A stretch of DNA of 64,000 nucleotides from Patiria pectinifera. Its lineage: Eukaryota; Echinodermata; Asteroidea; Valvatida; Asterinidae. The position numbers and the translations under genes are program-made. A model generated the notes under the pieces. The model did not search any database. It had not been told where the DNA came from and saw nothing but the letters and a program-made list of their open reading frames with translations. How positions within the stretch are numbered: the first letter of the stretch is position 1; the number at the start of each line of letters is the position of its first letter. The DNA lies in contig CM057140.1 in NCBI GenBank assembly GCA_029964075.1, positions 8,636,643 through 8,700,642 on the forward strand, given 5' to 3'. Of the stretch, positions 21,576 to 33,589 are shown in pieces.

Positions 21576-22400
21576 TAGAATTTGAAGTATTAATTCATAA
21601 CAAATATACACGTCATCTGTAAGTTAAACTTTGTTTCGAAAGCATATAAAGGCAAGCAAGTGGCACGAGTCTAATCACGGTTCAAATGCCATGTTTCAAC
21701 AGTGATAAATCAACATGGCCGTACTGAAATTTTACTGTAAATAATTACCAAATACACGTATAGAGTTTTATCAAAATAGATCACATTTTCTGAGCCAAAA
21801 ATGCTATGCTAAATACAGAAATAGTAATTACTGTGTACTAGATGGAATTCAAATTAAAGCTATTTCCCACCTTTACAATGAATCAATGACAGTAAGTTTT
21901 AATGTGGCCGAATCACAACCACAAAGAAGCAACATTCAAACAAAAGGGAACAAAAGAAGGAAAGGGGCAGGTCCTCATGAGTGTAGTACAAACGAGCTTG
22001 TGTGTATGTACAAGCATTCAATTCACTGTGTGGACTTTCGAACAGAAGATGTCCACATAAACCAGGTAGCAGCGACGTTGTGTGGACTTGCCCACGTCCG
22101 CACAATGTTTCACCCTCTCTAGAAAACAGGTTTAGAGGCATTTGGGTTTTTTTCCGTCGCAAAATGAAGAGAAACACATAGGGGATTCATAGTAAAACAA
22201 ATTGGGTTGGAAGAGTTTTCACAGTGTGAGTAAAGTGTTTTTGTTTTCACTGGTTTTTTTAACTACATTTGTTGAACTCTTATCTTTAGTCTTCCATGTC
22301 GGTGTTCTCCCAGATCATTGTCGCCAGTAATGCTCGATGTCCACTGTTGTTATCAGGTTTGGGTCAGGAGGGAAGGGGAGGAGACCGAGGAGTGTACATT

Positions 22401-22406
22401 TTTATT
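22401..22406 (-). terminator. Poly(A) signal of minus-strand esterase gene
   Basis: AATAAA on the minus strand, 86 bp beyond the stop codon at 22494-22492. Confidence 0.45.
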
Positions 22407-22491
22407 GGAAAAGTAGCACCGAGATGGTATCGTTCATAAAAATGGTAAAAAGGGGATTAATTTTAGAAGCGGTCTTTAGGTGCTGGCGCTT

Positions 22492-25400
22492 TCATTTCGA
22501 GAACACCAAAAACAAGCAATGGAAAAGCGTCGCCAGAATGGCAAGTAGTCCACCCGTCCACTCGCTGGATACGCCACTGTCGACACCATTCCGATCTTCT
22601 GTAAGAATATAATTGAAAAACAAAACCACAATTACCCAACCAAAAGCACATGACTAGATCCTTTGCTACATTTCGCCTGACAACGGGCGGCGGTAACGGT
22701 GGGAGCAGGGTGCACTTGCCCCCAAGATTTTCCCAGGCCAACAAAAGTGTCCCTTTTGCAGTTACAATTGTGCCACCTCGAGATAAAAACAAAACTTCCC
22801 CTCAAACGCACACGTATGAAAGCATAAACTCTGATGGCGCTACAAAGAAAATTGTCTCCTCTCTTGTAATGCAAAACTTCCCTTCAAAAACTCAAGTACC
22901 CCTTTCGCATTAGATTGTGCACCTTCCCGAGATGGAAAACTACCCCTCGAAAGCACAAATACCCCTCTCGCAATAATACAATTGTGCCCCCCTCGAGATG
23001 GAAAATTGACCATCATAAACAATAGTGCTCCTCTCGCGATCACTTCTCGAGATGTAAAACTGCCCTTTCGAAAGCACATTGCCCGCTCGCAACATCTCAA
23101 GATGGAAAACAGGGGCGGATCCAGGAATTTTCACAGGGGTGTTTCAGAAATGTAGACAGGGTTTTTTCTCCGGACATTTGGCCTCTGAAAATCAATCGGG
23201 AGGCCTTGCACCATACTTTTAATGGGGGAGCTGTTCAAATCCGACGTTTATTAACACTATAAAGTGTACATTATACCCACTAACCAAGCTGGCTCTGTAA
23301 GTATTTTGTACAAAGGCAGACTTTATTAACCGTAAAAAATTCTTGGGAGTCACAGCAGGGGGGATTTCGCATTTTGTTATGAATTTCTTTGAAAAAAAAA
23401 TGACAGAGCTAGAGTTTTTTTTTTTTTACTCCAAGCCCCCCCCCTCGATCCGCGCCTGCCTAAAAAAATTATAGTGTTCTTCACGCGAATGAAATGGCAG
23501 TGGCAATCAAAATCAACAGTGCACCTCTCGCGATAAAAATGGTCTTTCTACATAACTAAAAAGAAAAACAAAGAGCAAGATGGACAACGTATTCATAATT
23601 TGTTCCTCGTCATAGGTTTATAGCGAAATGAACGGGACCATATCTTTCCTCCACTTTCACACCGACGAAGAGTACCTCTTTTCTGAGCAAGAGCCTGTTT
23701 TTGGTGTCCCCTCACCCCCAGTTTAAAAAGCGTTCTGCCGCCCCTGCATGCTTGACGTAGATTGAATCATGTTCTTACCTAACATTGCCCGAAGATCCTC
23801 CACGTAATTATTCCAGAAGTAACATTGGTCACTCTTGAGAGCTCGGCTTGAAGATAGGTTCAGGTCTAGCACCTTGTACTCCAAACCGGGGCTGCTAAAA
23901 ACGGGCCAGATGTACTCTAAAATCGGCGGAGAATTCGGGGACTCCTTGCTCGGATCACTGAAACAAAAACAGTGATACATAGAAACACGTCCAATGAATG
24001 AAGTGCGGTTCACTTAAACTGTTCCTGCTGCACAAGATATTGACTGAGATGAAATGGCGCAAGTTATAACAAAGGGAAAGGTTCCATTATGTTCACTTTT
24101 ACGTTTAGGTGAGCAATTATAATCTGCTCGAACAATCGACCATGCCACATTTGTTTGCAAAATTTCGTGTTGTGGTAACGAGGCAACGCCTTCACAGGGA
24201 AATGACAGTGCATGTCTATGGAACTATGGATAGAACGAAAATAATTTCGGACATTCATGTAGCAGCATATTGTTACATTGGAAAAACATGAGGACATGAG
24301 ACTGATAATAGAGGAATATGGTTGGTACATTTCAGAGAAACTGAAGGCTTTAATTTATGAGTATCGCAATGTCCGACAAGGGTTTGTTTCTTTGTTTACT
24401 CACCCACTCTTGGCGAAATTGGTCCACAATTTCATGAAGTTGACAGAGAGCACTTTCTCGTCATTCGTTAGATTGACCGAGGGGTTTCCGGGCACGAAGG
24501 CCGCACCGAAGACGAAGGGGAGCTCCTCAGCGTGGCCCGCCCCGACCCAACCCGGCTGAACCCCCTGGAATTTATAGTAGGACACGGTCGGGACGTGTGG
24601 CATCAGGTAGCGGTACACTTTGTCCTTGGACGAGTGAAGTCGGGCGAGCTTGTCGACGTTGCATGTGAAGAGCCAGTCGCCTGAAAATTCCACCATTGAG
24701 TGAAAATAATCAGCGTCTTCGTACTCGGCTTGCGACCAGTCAATGTACTTCATTTCGGCGGCATCAAACACTGCTTTGTTATAAAGATCTATGGAAAAAA
24801 AACCAAAAAAAAACAAATACGTAGTGATTACACGTACTTCTATTAAAGTGGAGTAATTTCGGACTGTCGCGCTCGAGTCCCACCTATCACGCCTGTACGA
24901 GGATTCCTCGGCGTTAAACGACGGAGGATATCATCCGCTCCTCCTGGGAGGGATGCCAGTCCAACGCAGGTATGGCTAGGCTTACATACTTCTGTGGTAC
25001 TGTCGGTATCGATTAATTGAACTCTTATGAAAGACAACAAGTAGCTACACCGACAAACAATTGACAAGCATTACATGACATAGGCTATATGACTTGAAGC
25101 TTTGCATGGCGGATGAGATAAATTAGAAAGTTTGCGGGTAACACCATGTGGAAAGTAATCTCTTGTTTGAAGAAGTGTTATTCTAAAAATAACTGGTTGG
25201 TTGAGTTTAGGACTCGACGCAATGACAATCAACTAGATTTAAAATCCCCACCTGTCCTCTGATTTGAGTCGCAAAAGCTAATGCCAACACGTGCATTATA
25301 CTAAACCCGATTTTTCACCCACTTTCATATTTCGTAATACATAAGCTTAAAAATCTTACCGAACAACTTGAAGGTGTACACAACGAGCGCATCAAACAGT

Positions 25401-28400
25401 GTCCTGTTAACAAAGGGTGGGTTTTTGTCGGTCAGGTACTCAGCAAATAAGGGATTAAACGCAAAGAACAAAGTTCCCTCGTCACGATTCGTACCGATGA
25501 GCATCGGCACGTGGTTGTAGGTTCCAGAGGCGTACGCTTCGAGCGGGGTCATGGTCAGGAATGTCCCGTCGACGTTAGGATACATTCGATCGTAAACCTG
25601 CAAGCAATAAGCAATTATGACTTAGGACTAATTTTGTGAATACAAAGATGAGCATTTCCTCGGCGCATCCCATAGTTGGGCATGCCTCGGAAGTACAGGG
25701 ATGACATATTGATTCGACTAATCGCAGCTCTGTAGGCTATCCTGAACGGGTTTGTTAATCGGAAAATGTCCAACAAAATCTTGATAGTCAGCACAATGGT
25801 AACTGAAAGTGAATCAATGAAGTAAAGTTCCCACCTCGTGTAAAATAACATGGGGATTTTCTCTATCAAAATGTGAAATTGATCATTAAACATTCTCTTC
25901 ATTTAATAGGACTTTTAAGCTGAAGAAATCAACGTTGGTGATGCCATACTGCTAATTGAGCCTGTATAAGATCATTGCCGTCTACATCTTGCAGACAAGT
26001 TATGAGAGCTGCGCTGTCCGAGGTACTGCAGCCAACAGTCTCGCCCAACTGGAATGCCCTCTCGCGGAGCACCTTGTCTCCTTCTTCGGTTAATGGCCCA
26101 ACCTCTTGTGAAATTGACCCACCACTCTACAGAAAACAATGTTGATATGGTAATTTCATAATGATACAGGGTGAGTAAAAACTGCAATAATGCAAAGGAG
26201 CAATCTTTCTTTTTTTCAAAGCCAAGTTGAAGTTTTGAACTTTTTAATCCTTGTAAGAATGGCATATTCGTGAGTAACCTTGGGTGAACAAAATGAAGTT
26301 AATTGTATTTACCGTTTGTCATTGTAAATTTTTTTTACTGTGGTACCCAATTTACGTTTTTGTCTAGGAGGCAACAGAATTTTGCGTAAGAACGAGAACG
26401 GTACAATAAAAGACATTAGAGACAACACAGATTTAAAACTGACTGAACCTTAGCTTAAGCATTTTTTTCTGTTTCACTTCTTTTTGTTAATGCAAAGTTT
26501 CTGTGGTCTACACTGTAGCTACTGTGTCCTTTATTGCTCACAAAATTGCCGCTCTGCCCTCTACTTGGCAACCCTGCAAGGCAATGCATGTCTCAGCTCT
26601 AGACCTCACGGAAAGAACGGCTCTGGGGGACACATTTTGTGCTCATATGAAATTGTTAGACAATTGTTACACAGATGTAAATCGGGTACCGTAGTAAAAA
26701 GGTTCGCAAAAGACAAATGGTAAATGCGATTATCTTCCTTTTTTTACAAATGTTATAACGAATACGTCATTTTTACAAGGTTTAAAATTTCAAAACTTCA
26801 ACTTGATTTTAAAAAAAGTGGGGTTTTTTCATATTGCTGGTTTTTTTTTTACTCATCCCGTATCAAGTAGTTTTGTACGCACTTCATAATACGTAAACGA
26901 TCAAAAGTAGTAGGCTGGCTTTAAATTCTACCAAATGACTAACGAGGTAAACATTGTTATTGTTTAAAATTAAAAAAAATAGGGCAATTTTCGAATACAC
27001 CCCAAAATAGATGTGCCAAATACGTATAAATGATGTGAAAGGCAGTAGTGTCACTATTTTCTCAATTATTTCTGAATGACTGTTTACCTCTATTATTGCT
27101 TGACTGAACAGTCCTTTAGCCATCTCAGACAGCACGAGGAATCCGACATGAACAGTTCCAGCACTCTCACCGAAGATCGTGACCCGCTGCTTGTCGCCGC
27201 CGAATGCTGTCGGACAGAGCGTTTATCTCGTAGGCATTGGAAAAGATTTCATTTCACATGATAATTGAATTTAATTTTGCAAGCTGCTTACTGACTGGAC
27301 TGATCTGAAATATGACCTGATTATATTTCAATTAATAAATACCTTGGAGAGTTGATGGTTTCTGATTGGTCGAAACTCGATCACGTGGCCGGGCATTAAC
27401 GGTGATAAAGACCGGCTTCAAAGAACAAGCGAAAAAAAACAGCATTGATCCAGCCCCATGGAAGGCAATGATTGGCCAAATTTACAACAGTCATACGGCA
27501 GCTGCACATGAAATTGTGCTCAATCACTTTCGCGTGAGACTGACGCGCGCGTACGCAACACAGTTGCTATGGGTGCGCGCGCGCGTAAGGAAGTTTTAAA
27601 ACGACTGGACATCGTACAGTACATACAGCAGTGCAGTATACTGAGGATGTTTACGACGAAAGTGTAGATCTACGATTTTTTTCTTTTTAAAAACACTTCG
27701 CCCAACGACATATTTACCTTTCCTAAACCAAGCATCTTTTTAATTCTGGACACAAGGAGTGTGTAAACGAAATTTCAGCTTCCTCCATCAGGTAAAGATA
27801 TGAAAACATTGTTGTAATTTGTTTCGCTACGACAGCAGAGGTCCAAACCCTGCATGGACGTCGTACGCATACGCAATGAAGACGTTGTCCAGCAATGTCC
27901 AGCACAGCCCGGCTGTGGTGTATATAACAACGCTTATCGAAGAGACAGGGTACCACGCATAAGTTAAAATATGGCCCATGAACATGAACACAAAAAAGTC
28001 TGGAAATATCGCCGAAAGAAAGTCACAAAATTGGAGCATTTTAACAGTTTATTTCGTTAAAAAGGTATTTATTCGTGGGAATAACAGTGAGGATCCGGTC
28101 TTCACTGCGTGTATGACCGGGTTTGGGGGTGACCGCTGTTAATGGACCGAGACGAAGTCTCGGTCCATTAACAGCGGTCACCCCCAAGCCCGGTCATTAT
28201 CACGCAGTGGAGACCGGCTCCTCACACTGTTATTCCCTAATTCATAGAGCTACAACACTTAATTTAACTCGTTCTTGAAAATCGCTGAGAAGCTATACGA
28301 TGCACGTCAACTCATAGCATATCGGTGACAGGATAGCCTCAATGATCATCAGCTTCTTAAAGAGCATCAGCGCGGTTCCACTTCCTTTTGGGTTGTACAT

Positions 28401-29738
28401 TTTCAGTAGCATTTGTTTTGTTACGTATAGATCGAGGACTTCACACGTTTTAAACATGCTTGCTTTACAAAGCGTGGACGTTAGGTCCACAGTCTGTTTT
28501 AAGCTTATAGCCTACCTTCTATGTTCTGTTGGACCCACTTCAAAGCCATGACATTATCCAACATTGCAATATTGCCTGGTGATGCTTCATCATCTGCAGT
28601 CAGAAAAATATATAAGGTAAAAAGAAAAAGAACAGGATACCCCAAATACAGCCATAATTGCAAAAAAACTATACATGGTGAACCCCCCCCCCGAAAAATG
28701 CAACCCTGATACATTTGCCTTTAAAAAGGGAGGGATTGGTGGATTTTTTTTGTTTTTGGTATCAGATGAAAAGCTTAGAGCATTTTACCTGTTGACAGGA
28801 ATCCGAAGACGCCGAGGCGATAGTTGACGGTGACTATGATGACGTCACCCACAGCAGCCAATGGCAGTCCATTATAGACCCGCTGTACTGCAGACCCAAA
28901 GGTGAATCCTCCGCCATGGATCCAGACCATAACAGCAGCTCCCCCAGCCTGAAAATACAACCATGAATGATAGTAAACATTTAACCAAAAAAAACCCCAG
29001 AATACTGCGGGTTCACACCAAAAAATCAAGCACTTTGGTTCCATGTTAAGCTTCAGAAACGTTATGTATATGAGACCAATGATTCCATTTGGTTTTGACT
29101 TGACAGTTTGCAATGATTCTATTAAATGATGGGAAGCTAAAACCGGACCCGAAGTCGAAAATAATAACATCACTTACATCAGAAATCAATCCAATGTTCC
29201 ACACGGTGACATTCTCAACCTACTATGACTGACATTTCAGAGTAAGTTTGCTTTATCTGCCTCCTTCTGTTAACAGATGATGTGAGCATTAAAATAGAAT
29301 AATTCTGACGTCAGCTCATGCTTACGGAAGGACAATCATCCCACTTTGACTCACCACTCGTTGGTTAGGAGCGAAGATATTGAGCTGAAGACAGTCCTCA
29401 TCCATCTCAAAACCCAACGTGTAAGCGTAGAAGGGATCTTGAAGACAAGCAGGCCTGAGGTAGGTGGCATCATAGACCCCACTCCACGCCGTCTTCTCTA
29501 CCGGAGGCTTGAAGCGCAGCTCACCGAGAGGCGGCTCAGCAAACGGTATCCCCTTGAAGACATCCACCTTCGTGCCTCCTGCTCCGGTGAACTCATCTTC
29601 CATAAAGGTCTCGGTTGTGCCCTCAATTACACCTTGCTCCACGGTAACCCTGGGCTGGGATGCTGTGATTACTACTGAAAAGCTGAGGACGATCAGGGAT
29701 TTACCCAACAGACACGCAAAGAATGTATGTGTACTCAT
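22492..29738 (-). CDS. GPI-anchored carboxylesterase/cholinesterase-like, 9 exons
   Basis: A serine hydrolase of the carboxylesterase/acetylcholinesterase (alpha/beta hydrolase) family. Minus-strand exons: 29738-29355, 28948-28789, 28593-28516, 27206-27088, 26126-25950, 25597-25360, 24788-24404, 23957-23779, 22598-22492. All introns are GT-AG and all phases agree, giving 608 residues without a stop. Residues 1 to about 27 are a signal peptide. A Cys-loop lies near PAC...EDC. HGGGF forms the oxyanion hole. The triad is Ser222 (FGESAG), Glu346 (NRDEG) and His471 (GAGHAEEL). The last exon ends in VDSGVSSEW followed by hydrophobic [16 protein letters not shown], a typical GPI-anchor signal. Expected role: ester hydrolysis at the cell surface. 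The substrate cannot be told from sequence, and true acetylcholinesterase identity is not claimed. A paralogue lies inverted at 43106-56413. Intron 8 contains nested repeats and intron 3 a long hairpin. Confidence 0.9.
22684..23744. mobile_element. Inverted-repeat element, long copy with nested insert
   Basis: The ends CGGGCGGCGGTAAC and TTCTGCCGCCCCTG match the family at 14588-14953, and the interior shares several blocks with it. The copy is longer because it has internal tandem-like blocks (repeated CTCGAGATGGAAAA-type phrases at about 22925-23110) and carries another element at 23111-23457. It sits in intron 8 of the esterase gene. Confidence 0.55.
23111..23457. mobile_element. Nested element with GGGGCGGATCC ends
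   Basis: The ends AGGGGCGGATCCAG and GATCCGCGCCT are imperfect inverted repeats around about 347 bp. The interior matches a decayed copy at about 16070-16530. The start phrase GGGCGGATCCAGG recurs at 55376, and a looser relative (GTGGCATAGCCAGGAA) is near 56521. Being inside the element at 22684-23744, it inserted later. Confidence 0.5.
28077..28237. repeat. 161-bp near-perfect palindrome (hairpin MITE)
   Basis: The left half (GGGAATAACAGTGAGG...) and right half (...CTGTTATTCCC) pair over about 78 bp each, with only GAA at the centre (GAGACGAAGTCTC). A few mismatches occur in the outer half. It lies in intron 3 of the minus-strand esterase gene. The compact fold-back structure suggests a MITE. 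Flanks show no clear target duplication. Confidence 0.85.
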
Positions 29739-29846
29739 TATGAAGTTGACGTTCGCTTCGACGAAAAAAAAAACGTCTAGTTGTTACACTGGTGCACGTT
29801 CAATCGCAAGCGGTTCGAAAGTGACAATGCAGACGAAACACGTTCG

Positions 29847-29854
29847 TTTTTATA
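29847..29854 (-). promoter_or_regulatory. Candidate TATA box of minus-strand esterase
   Basis: TATAAAAA on the minus strand, 109 bp upstream of the start codon at 29738, predicts a ~80-nt 5' UTR. Confidence 0.45.
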
Positions 29855-30697
29855 AACAGCGTACCAGGGTTGTGTATCGTGCCCCACATGCTGTAATCTA
29901 AATCACGTGAAAATATTCATCGTGTGCAAAAACGGTACAAAAATGTGTGCAAAATGATAACTGTCTGTATAGGCAAGGCAATGCGTTCTGCCATGGTTCT
30001 GTTAACAACTCACGTTGTCCACACAAACCACGGACCTCTAACCCTATTGCGCATGTCACAATGCGCAATGAACTGAGAGAACTCACGGGCACAATGCCAT
30101 TAACGCGGGGCCGGTGTCATATGAAAATCCGGCTCTTACGAACATCGGACTTCTTTTCCCCATTGTTGGGTAATCCCTCACAGTAACAAGTCACTCTCCT
30201 ATGTATATGGGCCTATGAATAGGTTATTAACGCCTGCGCAATACTACCAATGAGTCCATATTTCATGGAGTTGGATATTCACGCTACACCGGCTACGAGT
30301 CCAAACGTTAATTGTATAGAACCGGATTTCTATAGACTTTATAATTTCATAGGCCACCGGTGACAAGGTCAGCTATTGTTGTTTTGTTCAAGTCTGTCGA
30401 GTAATGGTTTAAATATAGCACACGAGCCACGAGGACAGCAGGCTGTCTACCCGTTGCACTCTCTGTTACCTTTTGCTGATAGAAATAAGTTCATGGCACA
30501 AAAATGAGAGGAAAGCATTCAACGCCTCCACTACACCTGCACCCTGTGAACCTTTGTATAGAGGGCCACACAGTGTCTGCGGTGCCTGTTCACATACATT
30601 TTTTTGTTTAGTACTAATTGCGAGAATCATCAACGTTTACGGGCAATAATGAAATGCTAACTGGCAATCTGTAAGTATTAGACACGGTCCTAACTCA

Positions 30698-31050
30698 GGC
30701 GATTCAGACTGCAGTGCGTTACCAAGACTTTGCCATGGTGAGTCCATTTTTAAAGTGTATGGTCGACAAAACATGGCCCATTTGAATGAGTCAGTAGACA
30801 ACTTGAGCTAATTCGTTATAGAAAATTGGGGCATATACGTTCTGCCACCTTAAAAAAAACACCGTATTGATAACAAGAAAGAAAAGGGGCCAAAAAACCA
30901 TCGAATTACACGCTTTTGAAACTACTGACAGGAAAAACGAACAATTTCAAATGTTCCGCGCTGCGAATTTGTCGACCATCTCCCACAATGCACTGCGAAA
31001 AATTAACTTTCCTGGCAAACTCTTGGTGACGCACTGCATTGTGAATCGCC
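30698..31050. mobile_element. MITE with ~40-bp inverted ends, copy 1
   Basis: The left end GGCGATTCAGACTGCAGTGC and the right end (complement of GGCGATTCACAATGCAGTGC) are inverted over about 40 bp. The length is 353 bp. An opposite-orientation copy is at 57054-57407. There is no coding capacity. Confidence 0.7.
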
Positions 31051-31200
31051 AGAATTGTTTGATAGTACGGATGAGAGGGTTTGTTACCCCGGGTGCGGCA
31101 CGTGATTAACTTTGCAACTGTTTGTGTTTTGTGTTTATGAATCACGTGAACGTTAACATCGTGTGTGGCCATGACACGAGATAATGAACACCGTTTGCAC

Positions 31201-31701
31201 GCCATGTAGCCTTTAGTCAAGTCCCACGCGCCTATACCCGGACCATCCGGACACGTAATGCACCCCGGATGCTGGCACGTAAAAAAGACTAGCACGAGCG
31301 GCAAAGCCGCGAGGGCCTTTACTATCTCGTGGAACTAATCACTTATTCATTTATTCACGTAATATAAATCAAGCAATTTAAACCAATCATCTAACGGTGG
31401 TTTGCGGTTACCAGCAACAGCACCCGCGCCATGGCGCGTGTGCTGTCTGGCGCCAGACGACGGCTGATTTACGTTAGTAATTCTGCATTTTCATTGGTCA
31501 ATTCACAACGGGATAATGCATTATGCATGTCTACCAAATCGGTAGACAAATGTAAAGAAAAATATAAGCGTTCTCCACGAGATGGTAAAGGCCCTCGCGG
31601 CTTCACCGCTTGTGCTAGTCTTTTTACGTGTCAGCATCCGGGGTGCGTCACGTGTCCGGGTAAGCGCGTGGGACTTGACTAAAGGCTACACTCCATGGCA
31701 C
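31201..31701. repeat. Inverted repeat, ~130-bp arms, 240-bp loop
   Basis: The left arm 31201-31333 and right arm 31574-31701 are imperfect complements (GACTTGACTAAAGGCTACA, CATCCGGGGTGC and TAAAGGCCCTCGCGGC occur in the right arm; their complements in the left). Read outward, both arms give a similar peptide fragment (FTCQHPGC.TCP). On the left this continues with MACKRC and more. It is either a DNA element with long ends or a captured gene piece. The loop contains a short GCGCCATGGCGC palindrome. Confidence 0.65.
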
Positions 31702-31764
31702 TGCGCTCAAGTTAAGCGCGTGGGACTTGACTAAAGGCTACACTCCATGGCACTGCGCTCAAGT
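31661..31764 (+). repeat. 52-bp tandem duplication
   Basis: TAAGCGCGTGGGACTTGACT and the following 32 bases occur twice in perfect or near-perfect tandem. It overlaps the outer edge of the right arm of the inverted repeat at 31201-31701. Confidence 0.9.
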
Positions 31765-32459
31765 TCGTGGAACCTCCCCGCCCAAAACCAAAGTACTCCA
31801 TGAATATACGGGCCTTTGATCGTATGGCTTATATCTCAATGTGACAAACAACGTCGGAGAACTCACACACTAGATAGGTATGAGGCTGGGAATCCAGAGC
31901 AGGTCCAGGTACGGCGCTGGTATAAGTTCAACCAACTTTAAATTTGGTTTAGTAGGCCTAGATCTAAGTGGACAAAAGTTTACTCAACCTCGGTGTATCG
32001 AAATAAACTTTTTTCGACCTTGTCATGACCATTGTTTGGGTCTATAATTAATTTGACAGACAGTGTGGTTAAAAAGCCAGTTTCTCAATAAGCGTGATGC
32101 AATAGGCAAAAACGTTTCAACAGAGACGAAAAATTCAAACCAGCCCGGTTTAAGGGTGGGTCTTTGCTGATAGTTAAGAATGATTTGGGGTTTTTTTGGC
32201 TGCCGGAATTTCAATGAAAATCATGAACTTGATGATTTAAAATATTTGTTTTACTTCTAAATTAGGATGTTAAAACTGAAGAAAAAACCAGCTTCAATGA
32301 ACCCATGTTGAATTTGCGGAAGGTCGTTCAAGCCTTCTTGATCCTGTTGCTATCCGGGGCTGTACAATGTGATGTGATGCGAGAATGTGTTGCATAAAGA
32401 TTTCTTTTAAGTAACAAAACATTTCTGCTTCTCGCGTAGAACCCTGGGCAACTTCTACC

Positions 32460-32790
32460 TAGAAATGTACTCATGACAAGGTACTCTTACTCGTACTCGT
32501 GGCAAGGTACTCATACTTGTACTCATCGCAAGGTACTCTTACTCGTACTTGAAAGGTACTCATACTTGTACTCATGGCAATGTACTATTACTCGTACTTG
32601 AAAGGTACTCATACTTGTATTCATCGCAAGGTACTCTTACTCGTACTTGAAAGGTACTCATACTGGTACTCATGACAAGGTACTCTTACTCGTACTTATG
32701 GCAAGGCACTCATACTCTCACTCATAATTATGGCAAGGTACTCTTACATCGTACTCACAGCAAGGTACTCTTCGTACTCATGACCACAGG
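32460..32790 (+). repeat. Degenerate GGTACTC...GTACTCATGGCAA minisatellite
   Basis: Irregular units built from GGTACTCTTACTCGTACT and ACTCATGGCAA are repeated about a dozen times. The same units resume at about 33100-33250, so a non-array segment (about 32795-33090) appears inserted in the array. Confidence 0.8.
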
Positions 32791-32794
32791 TGTT

Positions 32795-33090
32795 TAAATC
32801 TGTGCCTGGGATTGGGGGATGACTAAAAGCACTAAAAACACAAATTTTCCCGGCTGTGGAAATTCGAAAAGGGGGGGGGGGGGGGCGCTGTTTATGATAC
32901 AGATGTACATCTTATGTATACTTACGTATTTAAAGCAATTTTGTACTTATTTGCTTTTTTTTCAGTACTGTTAAATACATTTTGTTTGTTAAAAAGTTCG
33001 AAAATTACCTCAACATCCGTCTTTTTTGGTTTCTCTACACGAAAAGTGGGGGGTGATCCAGTGGCCCATCCCCCTGGATGTCCTGCTACC
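32795..33090 (+). mobile_element. Interspersed element copy inserted in minisatellite
   Basis: Blocks such as GATGTACATCTTATGT, AAAGTTCGAAAATTACCTCA and GGGGGGTGATCC are shared with the longer copy at 51464-51935. Array units lie on both sides, pointing to insertion into the array. The ends are decayed. Confidence 0.5.
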
Positions 33091-33589
33091 CGTAATCATG
33101 GCAATGCACTCGTCATGGCAAGGTACTCGTACTCATGACAAGGTACTTATTCTCATACTCATGCCATGGCAATTAAGGTATATCCTACTCGTTCTCATGG
33201 CAAGGTACTCTAACTCGCACTGAATGGCATGGTACTCGTCTCGCATTCATGGCGAAGTACGGATCTGTCCACGGATCACAAAAAAGTTCAGTGTTCTTCC
33301 AGCAAAACGAAAACAAATCACATAGGGATTTGTGTGAATTGTTTTCGTTTTGATGAAAGAACGCACGCCTTTTTTGTAATTCGTGGACAGAACTTTAAAA
33401 CGGTGGATGTGTTAAAAATTCCGTAACTTGAAAAGTACATGAGCGATTTGAATGATTCTTAAACTGAAAAAAAAGCCTATGAATTGGGCTTTTATATCCT
33501 AGATTGTGAAATGCTTAGGGGCGTTAATCGCTTCTCAAAAGTGGGGGACATACCTTGATCAGAACTAATGGGAGCGCGAAGCCCTTACG

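Noticed and set aside
24890-24985. Segment with GGGAGGGATGCCAGTCCAACG, reminiscent of L2-type SINE tails
   Set aside because: The resemblance is from memory of a short phrase. No tRNA head or 3' repeat is visible next to it.
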